This document shows, in pieces, positions 1 to 8,828 of a stretch of 45,608 nucleotides of DNA; the first letter of the stretch is position 1; the number at the start of each line of letters is the position of its first letter. A program made the position numbers and the translations under genes. The stretch comes from Leyella stercorea DSM 18206. GTDB taxonomy: Bacteria; Bacteroidota; Bacteroidia; Bacteroidales; Bacteroidaceae. A model generated the notes under the pieces. That model made no database searches, was not told the DNA's origin, and worked only from the letters and a program-made list of their open reading frames with translations. The stretch lies in contig NZ_JH379401.1 in NCBI RefSeq assembly GCF_000235885.1, forward strand, positions 19,986-65,593, given 5' to 3'.

Positions 1-73
1 CGCCATACCCGACTTTTTTGCTTTGTTACTGATGTTTTTTGCTATTAACTATCTATCTCTTATGTTTTTTTCT

Positions 74-81
74 TATATTTG
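74..81 (+). promoter_or_regulatory. Putative -7 box upstream of the alpha-2-macroglobulin gene
   Basis: TATATTTG matches the Bacteroidetes -7 consensus TAnnTTTG and lies 49 bp before the start codon at 131. No clear TTTG box is seen 19-20 bp upstream, so only half of the promoter is supported. Confidence 0.4.
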
Positions 82-130
82 CATAGTATAAGGTATATAC
101 CAATTTGTAAAGAACAAAACATAACGAGTT

Positions 131-3100
131 ATGAAAAGAACGATAATTGCCACATTCATAGCCATGCTGCTGTTGCCGATGGCAGCAATGGCAGACTCAT
201 ACACATCGCTTTGGAAGAAATACGACGGCGCGGTGAGGAAGGACCATCCGCAGACGGTGCTGAAAGTGCTTGCGCAGATAAGCGGCAAGGCGGAGAAGGA
301 GCGTGCCTACGGACATCTGCTCAAGGCGCAGGTGGCGCAGCTCGACTGGCTGTCGCAGCTCTCAAGAGACTCTATTCCGGTGGTTGCCGAACGTCTGAAG
401 AGCTGTGGCGATGCTGCCGAGCGTAAGGGCGACCTTGTGCTGGCTGCCGTTTATCAGTCGGTGATGGGCAAGATGTACACCCAGTATCGCTACGCTTTCG
501 ACGACGCAAAGGAGCTTGGTGCCGAGTGCTTCCGCCGCTCTATGGAGCATCCCGAGGCGTTGGCTGCGGCTTACTGCACCAGCTATGTGCCGTTCGTCGA
601 GGACGGTGTCGACTCGAAATACTACTACGACGACATGCTCCACATCATCGGCATCGCTGCCGGCGACTACCGCGGTATGCACGACTACTACGCTGCGCAC
701 GGCAAGCGCGAGGGAGCCTGTCTCACCGCTCTGCAGATGGTGAAGCAGAAGCACCGCAACGCCCAAGGCACACGCGTGAAGAAGTCGAAGTACATCATGT
801 CGCTCGACTCGCTCATCAACGAGTACAGCGACCTCGTGGTGTGTGGCGAGGTGGCAATAGCTCGCTACGAGTTCATGAAGAACGCCGAGGATGTGACAGC
901 CGAGGAGAAGAACAACTTCATCAACTACGCCCTTACCAAGTGGGGAGCATGGACACGCATGAACATACTGCGCAATGCTCAGCGCAGGCTGACACTGCCG
1001 TCCGTTCACGCTATGCTTGACGACGAGATAGCTCTGCCGGGCGTTACACGCAAGGTGATTGTCATGGGGGTAAACAACGTGGGCGAGCTGCGCCTTACGG
1101 CAAGCCGACTGGACATCACCGATGCTGATATGTACAACCTCAACAGCGATAAGGACTATGCCCGTTTGCGCCGTCATATCGTAGCCGGTGAGACACCTTC
1201 TACAGACGTGCGCCGATACGTCGGACTGCCGGCTTACAAGACCGTGAGCGACACGCTTGAGATTTCCGGACTGCGTTCGGGCTTCTATCTCGTAGAGCTT
1301 TCTACCGACAATGTCAACGTTCCGGTTGAACGCTGCCTGCTGCGCGTTTGCAATATCTATCCGCTCATAGAGGCTATGCCCGGCAACCGCTACCGCGTCG
1401 CAGTGGTCAACGCCACAACGGGCGAAGCAGTGCCTGGCGCAAAGGTCTCGATGAAATTTGCGAAGGACACAGCCAAGGACATACAGCTTGAGTCGCACTA
1501 CGAGTGCGACACCAACGGCGAGGTGATTATCGACTTCGGCGACCGCGAGCCAGAGTCTTACTCAATATCCACTGCCGATGAGCCTGCCTTCCCCGTAACG
1601 CCTATCAACGACAGATTCTATTATCGTAAATGGAGAAGCGAGAGGGTAACTACAGCAACCGTCATCTACACCGACCGCAGTATCTATCGCCCTGGTCAGA
1701 CCGTGCACGTAGCAGCAATCGCTTATAAGTATTACGGCGACAGTCAGCGTGGCGAGGTGCAGAAGCAGCAGACCATGTCACTCTGCCTATGCGATGCCAA
1801 CGATGAAGAGGTGGCTACGACTACTGTCACGACCGACGAGTACGGCATGGCAGCTGCCGACTTCACCTTGCCACAGGTCGGAAAAACCGGAACCTATACG
1901 TTGTATAGCGATTGCGGCGATAGAGCGTACTGCGATTTCACCGTCGAAGAGTATAAGCGCCCGAAGTTCAGCGTGGAGATACAACAGCCTACTGTTCGCT
2001 ATGCTGCCGGCGACACTGTGCGCCTTGCTGCCACGGCAAAGAGTTTTGCCGGTGTGCCTGTGCAGGGAGCGAAGGTGAGAGTGGAGGTAAAGCGCCTCTC
2101 GTCACGCTTCTGGCGTTGCAGGACTTATACCGATATGCCCAACGATAATGAGGCGACTACTATTTATACCGACACCTTACAGACCGCGGGCGACGGAGCG
2201 TTCACGGTGAATGTGCCTATAATAATGCCCGAACAGTACGATGAGTCGGTAAAGCGATACTTCAATTTCTTCGTTACGGCTTACGTCACAGATGTCTCGG
2301 GCGAGACACAGAGAGCAGAACTGTCGCTCCCATATAGCGACCGCCCCACATTGCTCACCTGCGACGTACCCGAACAGACACTCGCCGACGACCTGCGTAC
2401 CATAAAGTTCACGTATCTCAACAACGCCGGCGAACCTATTGACGGCGACGTGACCTATTATATCGACAACGACCGCTACACATGCAAGGCTAACACCGAG
2501 GTAGCGTTTGACGGAAAGTCGCTCGCGTCGATGCGCCACCGCCTTGTGGCTTACTGTGGAACGGACACCCTGACGCAGTCGTTCGTCACCTTCACGCTGC
2601 AAGACCGCCGTGCGCCGATAGAGACACACGACTGGTTCTACGTGTCAGCGCGACAGTTCAAGAGCAAGTCGGCTCCTGTCTTCGTGCAGCTCGGTTCGAG
2701 CGACAGCATACAGCACGTTGTCTACACGCTCATTGCCGGCGATAAGATTATAGAGAACGGCAGAGCCGACTTGCGCAACGAGGTGCGCACTCGTGCGATA
2801 ACATATAAAGAGGAGTGGGGCGACGGCATTACTCTCTCCGTAGCGTGGGTGAAGAACGGCAAGGCATATCTGCATACGGAGCGCATAGAGCGTCCGCAGC
2901 CCGACACACACCTCAACATCAAGTGGACAACCTTCCGCGACCGACTCGTGCCAGGACAACGTGAGACCTGGACACTGAACATTACCAACCCCGACGGTAC
3001 ACCGGCAAAGGCGCAACTTATGGCTACGCTCTACGACAAGTCGCTCGATCAGTTGAGGCAGCATAGCTTTAAGTTGGGTCTGCCTACGTACAACTATGTG

Positions 3101-5620
3101 CCATGGCTTTCCTGGAAGGCATACCGCTGCACCAAACTGCTCTTGTATAGCGAGATGCCGATGAAGTTCTTGTACGAACCGTCGATAGACTTCAGCCATT
3201 TCTACGACGTTGCGCGCTACATCGGAGTGGAAGAGTTGTGCTGTGTCACACGCTCCGACAACGCGAAGATGTATTCAAAGGCTGCCGTTTTGGAAAAAAG
3301 AGAGGCTTCTGATGCAGCAGAGGTAGGCGGTGAAGATACAAAGACAACCACTGCAGAGGTGCGTCAGAACTTCAGTGAGACGGCATTCTTCTTCCCCGGA
3401 CTGCTTACCGACGACAAGGGCAACGTGCAACTGCAGTTCACACTGCCCGAGAGTGTCACCACATGGCAGTTACGCGCCCTCGCTCACGACGAGGCGATGA
3501 ACAACGGCACAATCAGTGCTACGTCTGTAGCGAAGAAGACCGTTATGGTTCAGCCCAATATGCCGCGCTTCGTGCGTCAGGCAGACAAGGGTGTGCTCTC
3601 TACGCGCATCTTCAACACTTCCGAAAAGCAGGTCGGTGGCACGGTGCGCCTTGCGTTCCTCAACCCCGAAACCGAAAAGGAGGTATGGCATAAGGACGTG
3701 AAGTTCATGGTGGAGGCAGGCGGAACGTCAGTTGCCGACTTCGCTTTCGATATGTCGAAGATTGAGAACGACGGACTCCTTGTGTGCCGCGTGACGGCAT
3801 CCGGTCGCGGATTTAGCGACGGCGAACAGCACTACTTGCCCGTTCTGCCCGACAAGGAGGTGGTTACAAACTCCCAGGCGTTCACCATGAACGAACCTGG
3901 GAAACTGAATATCGACCTCACAAAGCTCTTCACGGTGGCTGACAAGAACAACCGACTCACAGTAGAGTACACCAACTCGCCCGAGTGGCTGCTGATACAG
4001 GCACTGCCGTCGATGACCGCTGTTGAGGGCGACAACGCCATATCGTTGGTATCGTCGTATTTTGCCAATAGCATCAGTAACTTGTTGATGAATTCGTCGG
4101 ACGCAATACGCAACATGGTCGAGCTTTGGAAAGAGGAGACAACGATTGGCGTAGATGAATTGCCGCTAAAGAGTAAGCTCGAGGGCAATGCCGAACTGAA
4201 GCAGACATTGCTCAGCGAGACACCATGGGTGATGGATGCTACACGCGAGACGGAGCAGAAACTGCGACTGATGGACTACTTCGATCCGGCTATAACGTAT
4301 CTGCGACTCTACGACGACTTCTCGCGACTCTCTAAACTGCAGAACACCGATGGTTCGTTCTCGTGGTGGCAGGGCATGACTGGCTCGCCATACATGACGC
4401 AGAGCGTGCTCACAACGCTTGCGCGACTCGATAAGATGATGGGCGTGCAACCAGAGGTGAAGAGCATGATGGATGCTGCCTTCCGCTTCATGGACAAGCA
4501 TATAGCACAGGAGGTGAAGGCGATGAAGGCAAGCAAGGACGTAAAGAACCTGCGTCCGAGCGAATTGGCTGTGGAGTATCTCTATGCTACGATTCTCGCA
4601 AAGCGCGAGCTCAAGGGCATGGTGAAGGACAACGCCAATTATCTCTTGAGGCTGCTCGCTCGGCAGACAGCGCAGTTTTCCATATACGGAAAGAGTGTGG
4701 CAGCCGTGGTGCTTGCCGGCAACAACTACCGTGCTGAGGCTGCCGACATGGTGCAGAGCGTAAAGGAATATACTGTATATAAGGAGCCAATGGGACGCTA
4801 CTTCGACACACCGAAGGCACTCTACTCATGGTTCGACTACCGCATTCCGTCGCAGGTGGCTGCTATAGAGGCGTTGCAATCGGTTGCTCCGAACGATGTG
4901 CAGACCGTGAACGAGATGAAGCAATGGCTGCTGCAGTCGAAGCGTACACAGGCTTGGGACACACCTATCAACTCTGTGAATGCTGTCTATGCGTTCTTCG
5001 GTGGCGATTGCTCGTCGCTCGCTGCCAACAAGCCGATGGCTGTGCTGAAGCTCAACGGTCAGAAACTCGACATGCCGAAGGCTACGGCTGGTTTAGGCTA
5101 TGTGAAGACCTCCAAGAGTGGCGACCGTATGAAGACGTTGAGCGTGGAGAAGCAGACAGAAGGCACGTCGTGGGGCGCAGTATATGCCCAGTTTGAGCAG
5201 CCTACAGCCGCTGTAGCTGACGCTGCGGAGGGCATGAGCGTAGTGCGCGAGGTGCTGAAGAATGGCAAGAAGATAAGTGCAGACGGCGCAACTCTCGCCG
5301 TTGGCGACCGCATAACGGTGCGCATCACCATAAAGGCGGAACGCGACTACGACTTCGTGCAGCTCGTCGACCGCCGTGCTGCCTGTCTGGAGCCGCTTGG
5401 TCAGCTCTCGGGCTACAACGGAGCCTACTACTGTGCGCCTAAGGACAACACCACGAACTACTATTTCGACCGCCTCTCGAAGGGAAAGCACGTCGTAGAG
5501 ACCGAGTACTACGTAGATCGTAAGGGCGTTTATCAGACAGGCACGTGCGCAGTACAGTGTGCCTACAGTCCGGAGTTCGCAGCACGCACTAAGGCTATCG
5601 TGCTGAGTGTGAAGCGGTAG
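131..5620 (+). CDS. Alpha-2-macroglobulin family protein, thioester motif absent
   Basis: A very large (1829 aa) exported protein of the bacterial alpha-2-macroglobulin family, whose members are thought to trap proteases in the cell envelope. Residues 1-21 form a signal peptide (MKRT, a hydrophobic core, then AMA before Asp) with no lipobox cysteine, so it is probably periplasmic and soluble. The MG2-like domain is recognisable at about 505-600 (DRSIYRPGQTVHVAA). The central A2M domain is at about 1080-1170 (ETAFFFPGLLTDDKG, then LPESVTTWQLRALAHD). The alpha-helical thioester-domain region is at about 1285-1560. Where family members carry a CxEQ thioester (about residue 1297) this protein reads AVEGDNAISL, so the covalent trap is missing. 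It appears monocistronic; a palindromic repeat begins just after its stop. An envelope scaffold role is as likely as protease inhibition. Confidence 0.88.
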   Translation: MKRTIIATFIAMLLLPMAAMADSYTSLWKKYDGAVRKDHPQTVLKVLAQISGKAEKERAYGHLLKAQVAQLDWLSQLSRDSIPVVAERLKSCGDAAERKGDLVLAAVYQSVMGKMYTQYRYAFDDAKELGAECFRRSMEHPEALAAAYCTSYVPFVEDGVDSKYYYDDMLHIIGIAAGDYRGMHDYYAAHGKREGACLTALQMVKQKHRNAQGTRVKKSKYIMSLDSLINEYSDLVVCGEVAIARYEFMKNAEDVTAEEKNNFINYALTKWGAWTRMNILRNAQRRLTLPSVHAMLDDEIALPGVTRKVIVMGVNNVGELRLTASRLDITDADMYNLNSDKDYARLRRHIVAGETPSTDVRRYVGLPAYKTVSDTLEISGLRSGFYLVELSTDNVNVPVERCLLRVCNIYPLIEAMPGNRYRVAVVNATTGEAVPGAKVSMKFAKDTAKDIQLESHYECDTNGEVIIDFGDREPESYSISTADEPAFPVTPINDRFYYRKWRSERVTTATVIYTDRSIYRPGQTVHVAAIAYKYYGDSQRGEVQKQQTMSLCLCDANDEEVATTTVTTDEYGMAAADFTLPQVGKTGTYTLYSDCGDRAYCDFTVEEYKRPKFSVEIQQPTVRYAAGDTVRLAATAKSFAGVPVQGAKVRVEVKRLSSRFWRCRTYTDMPNDNEATTIYTDTLQTAGDGAFTVNVPIIMPEQYDESVKRYFNFFVTAYVTDVSGETQRAELSLPYSDRPTLLTCDVPEQTLADDLRTIKFTYLNNAGEPIDGDVTYYIDNDRYTCKANTEVAFDGKSLASMRHRLVAYCGTDTLTQSFVTFTLQDRRAPIETHDWFYVSARQFKSKSAPVFVQLGSSDSIQHVVYTLIAGDKIIENGRADLRNEVRTRAITYKEEWGDGITLSVAWVKNGKAYLHTERIERPQPDTHLNIKWTTFRDRLVPGQRETWTLNITNPDGTPAKAQLMATLYDKSLDQLRQHSFKLGLPTYNYVPWLSWKAYRCTKLLLYSEMPMKFLYEPSIDFSHFYDVARYIGVEELCCVTRSDNAKMYSKAAVLEKREASDAAEVGGEDTKTTTAEVRQNFSETAFFFPGLLTDDKGNVQLQFTLPESVTTWQLRALAHDEAMNNGTISATSVAKKTVMVQPNMPRFVRQADKGVLSTRIFNTSEKQVGGTVRLAFLNPETEKEVWHKDVKFMVEAGGTSVADFAFDMSKIENDGLLVCRVTASGRGFSDGEQHYLPVLPDKEVVTNSQAFTMNEPGKLNIDLTKLFTVADKNNRLTVEYTNSPEWLLIQALPSMTAVEGDNAISLVSSYFANSISNLLMNSSDAIRNMVELWKEETTIGVDELPLKSKLEGNAELKQTLLSETPWVMDATRETEQKLRLMDYFDPAITYLRLYDDFSRLSKLQNTDGSFSWWQGMTGSPYMTQSVLTTLARLDKMMGVQPEVKSMMDAAFRFMDKHIAQEVKAMKASKDVKNLRPSELAVEYLYATILAKRELKGMVKDNANYLLRLLARQTAQFSIYGKSVAAVVLAGNNYRAEAADMVQSVKEYTVYKEPMGRYFDTPKALYSWFDYRIPSQVAAIEALQSVAPNDVQTVNEMKQWLLQSKRTQAWDTPINSVNAVYAFFGGDCSSLAANKPMAVLKLNGQKLDMPKATAGLGYVKTSKSGDRMKTLSVEKQTEGTSWGAVYAQFEQPTAAVADAAEGMSVVREVLKNGKKISADGATLAVGDRITVRITIKAERDYDFVQLVDRRAACLEPLGQLSGYNGAYYCAPKDNTTNYYFDRLSKGKHVVETEYYVDRKGVYQTGTCAVQCAYSPEFAARTKAIVLSVKR

Positions 5621-5626
5621 TTCTTA

Positions 5627-5823
5627 GTAGTTAAGGAGTTAAGAAGTTAAGGAGTTAAGGAGTTAAGGAAAGTAGTTAAGAAGTTAAGGAGTTGTCGCGC
5701 CCTACGGTCGCTAAGGAGTTAAGCCATTAGTTTTGCTTGATTTACAGCATTACAAGCATTTGGCTTAACTTCTTAACTTCTTAACTCCTTAACTCCTAAG
5801 AACTCCGTTTGCGAAACTTAAAA
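5627..5823. repeat. GTTAAG-tract palindromic repeat, locus 1
   Basis: Repeated words of the form GTTAAGGA / GTTAAGAA run one way from 5627 to 5692 and their complement runs back from 5763 to 5800, so the region can fold on itself. Inside lie a GC-rich segment at 5693-5714 (GTCGCGCCCTACGGTCGC) and a 51-bp unit at 5718-5768 bounded by GTTAAGCCA and its exact complement TGGCTTAAC. It ends in GCGAAACTTAA. The same parts recur at 13946-14149. It begins a few bases after the stop of the upstream gene. Confidence 0.85.
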
Positions 5824-5837
5824 AAATACATATACAT

Positions 5838-6902
5838 ATGAAGAAGATATTTATTAGTGTCGCACTTTTGACGATGCCGCTCTTCGGAGCAATGGCGCAG
5901 AACATAGTGGCGACAAACGAGATAATCGACTGCGGACAGGTGATGTATCAATCGCCTGCCACCGCCGATTTTGAAGTGAGAAACAAGTCGAACAAGCCGG
6001 TCCGTATCATCGATGTGCGCACCAGTTGTGGCTGCACCAGTGTGGCATATCCGAAGGACAGAATAGAAGCAGGCGACAAGTTCATGGTCAGCGTCACTTA
6101 CGATGCCGAGACAATGGGCCACTTCGACAAGTACGTCGGTATATATAGCGAGGGCGCAGACAAGCCGCTCGTGCTGCGCGTGCGTGGCAACGTGGTGCGC
6201 GAGATGGTCGACTATGGTGGCAACTACAACTTCATGCTGGGCAATATCAAGTCCGACTGCAACGACGTGGAGTTCGACGACGTGAACCGTGGCGACTGTC
6301 CGCAGAAGAAGATACACATCTTCAACGCAACGAGCACAACGGTGCAACCCGTGGTGATGCACCTTCCGCAGTATCTCACAGCAGATGTGTCACCCTCGAA
6401 GATTGCATCCGGTCATAGCGGCATTATCACTATGACACTCGACTCGCGCAAGCTCGGCGATATGGGACTGACGCAGACTTCGGTGTTCCTCGGTGCGTTC
6501 CCGGGCGACAAGGTGAACCGCGAGAAGGAGATAAGCGTCTCGGCAGTGCTTCTGCCCAAGTTCGACAACCTCACAGCGCAGCAGCTGGCCAATGCACCGA
6601 AACTCTACCTATCCACCGTAGAGCTTAACCTCGGCAAGTTCGACACGAAGAAGAAACTGAAAGGCGAGGTGGTAATACGCAACGACGGCAAGTCGGAACT
6701 GAAGATAAAGAGTCTGCAGATGTTCACCGTGGGCTTGCAGGTGTCGCTCAACAAGCAGACGCTGCAGCCAGGTGAGTCGGCTAAGCTGAAGGTGACTGCG
6801 GAGAAGAAGTTGTTGAAGACCGCACGCTCTAAACCACGTGTACTGATGATAACCAATGACCCCGACCAACCGAAGACAACCATTAAAATTGTAGCAGAAT
6901 AG
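5838..6902 (+). CDS. DUF1573 domain protein (exported)
   Basis: A 354-aa protein with a signal peptide (MKKIFISVALLTMPLFGAMAQ). It has two DUF1573-type immunoglobulin-like segments. The N-terminal one (about 22-115) carries the typical pattern FEVRNKSNKPVRI, then SCGCTS and a YPKDRIEAGD turn. The C-terminal one (about 250-354) repeats the layout with VVIRNDGKSELKI and LQPGESAKLKVT, but lacks the SCGCT cysteines. DUF1573 proteins are common in Bacteroidetes and their function is unknown; an envelope or periplasmic role is inferred from the signal peptide. ispH starts 54 bp downstream and may be co-transcribed. The upstream repeat ends 14 bp before the start codon. Confidence 0.82.
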   Translation: MKKIFISVALLTMPLFGAMAQNIVATNEIIDCGQVMYQSPATADFEVRNKSNKPVRIIDVRTSCGCTSVAYPKDRIEAGDKFMVSVTYDAETMGHFDKYVGIYSEGADKPLVLRVRGNVVREMVDYGGNYNFMLGNIKSDCNDVEFDDVNRGDCPQKKIHIFNATSTTVQPVVMHLPQYLTADVSPSKIASGHSGIITMTLDSRKLGDMGLTQTSVFLGAFPGDKVNREKEISVSAVLLPKFDNLTAQQLANAPKLYLSTVELNLGKFDTKKKLKGEVVIRNDGKSELKIKSLQMFTVGLQVSLNKQTLQPGESAKLKVTAEKKLLKTARSKPRVLMITNDPDQPKTTIKIVAE

Positions 6903-6956
6903 GCTCTGTACACGTTACTATAATAAGAAAGGTATTACGATCGTAATTGTAGCAGA

Positions 6957-7820
6957 ATGAATTTAACAATAGAGATAGACGAGGGTAGCGGCTTCTGCTT
7001 CGGAGTCACTACCGCCATAAAGAAGGCGGAGGAGGAGCTTGCCAAGGGTAATGCACTCTACTGTCTGGGCGACATCGTACACAACGGCATGGAGGTAGAG
7101 CGACTGCACGAGCAAGGACTCGTCACCATTAATCACGACGACCTACGCCAGCTGCACGACGTGAAGGTGCTGCTGCGTGCGCATGGCGAGCCGCCGGAGA
7201 CCTATGCCTTAGCGCAGCAAAACAACATAGAGATAATAGATGCCACATGCCCCGTGGTGTTGGCACTGCAGCGGCGCATCAAGCGCCAGTACGACGCGGC
7301 ACCCGATGCGCAGATCGTCATCTTCGGCAAGCGCGGACATGCCGAGGTGCTCGGTTTGGTGGGGCAGACTGCGGGCAAGGCTATCGTGGTGGAGAAGGTG
7401 GAGGACGTGGAGCGCCTCGACTTCTCGCGCGACATCTACTTGTATTCGCAGACCACGAAGTCGCTCGACGGCTTCCATCGCGTCATCGACTACATACAAC
7501 AGCACATTGAGGAGGGTGCCACGTTCCGCAGCTTCGACACTATCTGCCGACAGGTGGCTAACCGTATGCCGAACATCGCAGCCTTCGCCTCGCGCCACGA
7601 CCTCGTTCTGTTCGTATCGGGACGCAAGAGCAGCAATGGCAAGGTGCTCTTCAACGAGTGTCGCAGCGTGAATGTGCGTAGCTATCAGATAGAAAGTGCC
7701 GACGAGATAGACATGGCATGGTTCACCGACGATGTGCACACGGTGGGCATCTGCGGTGCTACAAGCACTCCGAAGTGGCTCATGGAGCAGTGTAAGGAGC
7801 GCATCGCGCAGTATAAATAG
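6957..7820 (+). CDS. ispH: 4-hydroxy-3-methylbut-2-enyl diphosphate reductase
   Basis: Last enzyme of the MEP isoprenoid pathway: it reduces HMBPP to IPP and DMAPP with an oxygen-sensitive iron-sulfur cluster. The three cluster cysteines are visible: C14 (GFCFGV), C98 (DATCPV) and C197 (FDTICRQ). The conserved histidines are at 42 (VHNGMEVERL) and 76 (RAHGEPP), and GHAEVLGLVGQ lies at 128-138. The length of 287 aa is normal for the short bacterial form. It ends directly before a tandem repeat tract and a hairpin-bearing element that could act as its terminator. The pathway also feeds the isoprenoid side chain of menaquinone, whose ring enzymes lie about 7 kb downstream. Confidence 0.95.
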   Translation: MNLTIEIDEGSGFCFGVTTAIKKAEEELAKGNALYCLGDIVHNGMEVERLHEQGLVTINHDDLRQLHDVKVLLRAHGEPPETYALAQQNNIEIIDATCPVVLALQRRIKRQYDAAPDAQIVIFGKRGHAEVLGLVGQTAGKAIVVEKVEDVERLDFSRDIYLYSQTTKSLDGFHRVIDYIQQHIEEGATFRSFDTICRQVANRMPNIAAFASRHDLVLFVSGRKSSNGKVLFNECRSVNVRSYQIESADEIDMAWFTDDVHTVGICGATSTPKWLMEQCKERIAQYK

Positions 7821-7831
7821 ACTGCCTCTCC

Positions 7832-7968
7832 GATGCGCACTGACCGTTGCGGATGTCTGCGCCGACCGATGCGGATGTCTGCGCCGACCGACGCGGATGT
7901 CTGCGTCGACCGATGCGGATGTCTGCGCCGACCGACGCGGATGTCTGCGCCGATCGATGCGGATGATA
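7832..7968. repeat. 22-bp tandem repeat, locus 1
   Basis: About five tandem copies of a 22-bp unit (GCGCCGACCGATGCGG followed by ATGTCT), with variation mostly at GAT/GAC and GCC/GTC. It begins 12 bp after the ispH stop and ends in GATGCGGATGA. A shorter tract of the same family lies at 33804-33873. Confidence 0.85.
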
Positions 7969-7991
7969 GAAATTGAGGTATAAGAATTATT

Positions 7992-8130
7992 GCTGTCCGC
8001 TAAAACTTTTCAAATAAAATAAATTAGGGCTGACACTTCTCACGAAGTATCAGCCCTTTTAGTTACATTTGTTTCTTGTAAATATTAATTCAAGTAACCA
8101 TGAACAAAGGTACACATTTTAACGGACAGC
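7992..8130. mobile_element. MITE-like element, copy A
   Basis: A 139-bp element with imperfect terminal inverted repeats: GCTGTCCGCTAAAA on the left and the complement of GCTGTCCGTTAAAA on the right (13 of 14 match). It encodes no protein. Internally it has a hairpin (AGGGCTGA at 8026-8033 with TCAGCCCT at 8050-8057) followed by TTTT. A related copy with a different hairpin loop lies at 20871-20959 in the opposite orientation. No target duplication is evident. Confidence 0.7.
8026..8061 (+). terminator. Hairpin inside MITE-like element, possible ispH terminator
   Basis: The arms AGGGCTGA and TCAGCCCT form an 8-bp stem, extended by ACTTC/GAAGT after a one-base bulge, and are followed by TTTT. 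The element sits about 200 bp after ispH with no other terminator between, so it may end that transcript. This is inferred from structure only. Confidence 0.45.
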
Positions 8131-8187
8131 CGATGTATGGGCAGCAATAGTTTTTTTAATGCAATTAACGTCTTTTATGTATAATGA

Positions 8188-8219
8188 TTGGCTATATTAG
8201 AAAGAGTGTTGTATTTTTG
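8188..8219 (+). promoter_or_regulatory. Promoter of the broken HU-like gene
   Basis: TTGG at 8188-8191, a 20-bp spacer and TATTTTTG at 8212-8219 fit the Bacteroidetes promoter form. It lies 26 bp before the ATG of the pseudogene at 8246, so the promoter outlived the gene. Confidence 0.5.
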
Positions 8220-8245
8220 CAAATAAACCGTTGCAGTTCGTTCTT

Positions 8246-8433
8246 ATGGAACGCAAGATGAATGTCGGTCCTCAGGCAGGAAAGACCGTGCAGGTTGCTC
8301 ACCCTCGCGCAAGTACTTCACGCTGACCGACGTTACCTACGAACAGACGACCGCCAAGCCCAAGAAAGGCAAGACCGAACCAACGCCAAAACTCAATGGA
8401 GGCGGTAGTTCAAGCGGTGACGACGGTCTTTAA
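8246..8433 (+). pseudogene. Remnant of an HU-like DNA-binding protein gene
   Basis: The reading frame from 8246 gives MERKMNVGPQAGKTVQVAHP and stops at 8324-8326. A second frame, shifted by two bases, reads KYFTLTDVTYEQ, then a lysine-rich stretch, and ends GGGSSSGDDGL with a stop at 8431-8433. From memory, Bacteroidales HU-like proteins of about 150 aa start and end in this way (basic N-terminus, short aromatic strand ending in TYE, Gly/Ser/Asp-rich tail). The central DNA-binding body of roughly 80-100 residues is missing, so the gene appears to have lost its middle with a frameshift at the junction. A promoter-like pair remains upstream. Confidence 0.5.
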
Positions 8434-8521
8434 ATCAAGTTTTCGGAGTGATTGCCTCTTTCGGTATTCGCTCCGTGCCAATATTACATTAAAACTATAA
8501 ACCCTAATAAAAAGAGGAATT

Positions 8522-8824
8522 ATGAAACAGACAATTAAACCCATTGGGCAGGAAATCAATACTTTAGGTAAGGTGATTAACAACAAGGAACTTATGCTTG
8601 TACACCTGCATCTGAAAAGCGGAGAACAAATACCCTCACACGACCATAAAGGACAGGAAGTATTCTTCACTATTGTGGCAGGAACTGTGGAGGTTGTTCT
8701 TGACGATACCGAGATACATCGTATCAGCACAGGCACCGTTCTACATTTCCCCGGCGAAGCTCATGTAGGCGTAAATGCCATAGAAGAGAGTGATTTTTTC
8801 GTTTACCTCATCAACAGACAATAA
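8522..8824 (+). CDS. Small cupin-fold protein
   Basis: A 100-aa single-domain cupin. The first cupin motif reads HLKSGEQIPSHDHKGQEVFF (about 32-51), with metal-ligand-type histidines in SHDHKGQE, followed by TIVAGTVEVVLDD. The second motif is reduced to the FPGEAHVGVNA turn (about 77-87), which keeps one histidine. Cupins of this size bind a metal and often act as sensors or stabilisers. No substrate can be named. Its stop is 4 bp before the start of the DUF438/hemerythrin gene, so the two are almost certainly co-transcribed and may act together in a redox or nitric-oxide response (inference). Confidence 0.8.
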   Translation: MKQTIKPIGQEINTLGKVINNKELMLVHLHLKSGEQIPSHDHKGQEVFFTIVAGTVEVVLDDTEIHRISTGTVLHFPGEAHVGVNAIEESDFFVYLINRQ

Positions 8825-8828
8825 CGTT

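Noticed and set aside
362..1498. Long open frame (378 codons) on the minus strand inside the alpha-2-macroglobulin gene
   Set aside because: It is antisense to a clearly coding gene, rich in His, Val and Cys as expected for the complement of GC-biased codons, has no recognisable domain and no promoter.
7832..7968. CRISPR array
   Set aside because: The 22-bp units are directly joined with no spacers, and there are no cas genes.
7732..7983. 83-codon ORF over the 22-bp repeats
   Set aside because: It overlaps the end of ispH and consists mostly of repeat-encoded Cys, Ala, Asp and Arg. The period of 22 is not a multiple of three, so each unit changes frame.
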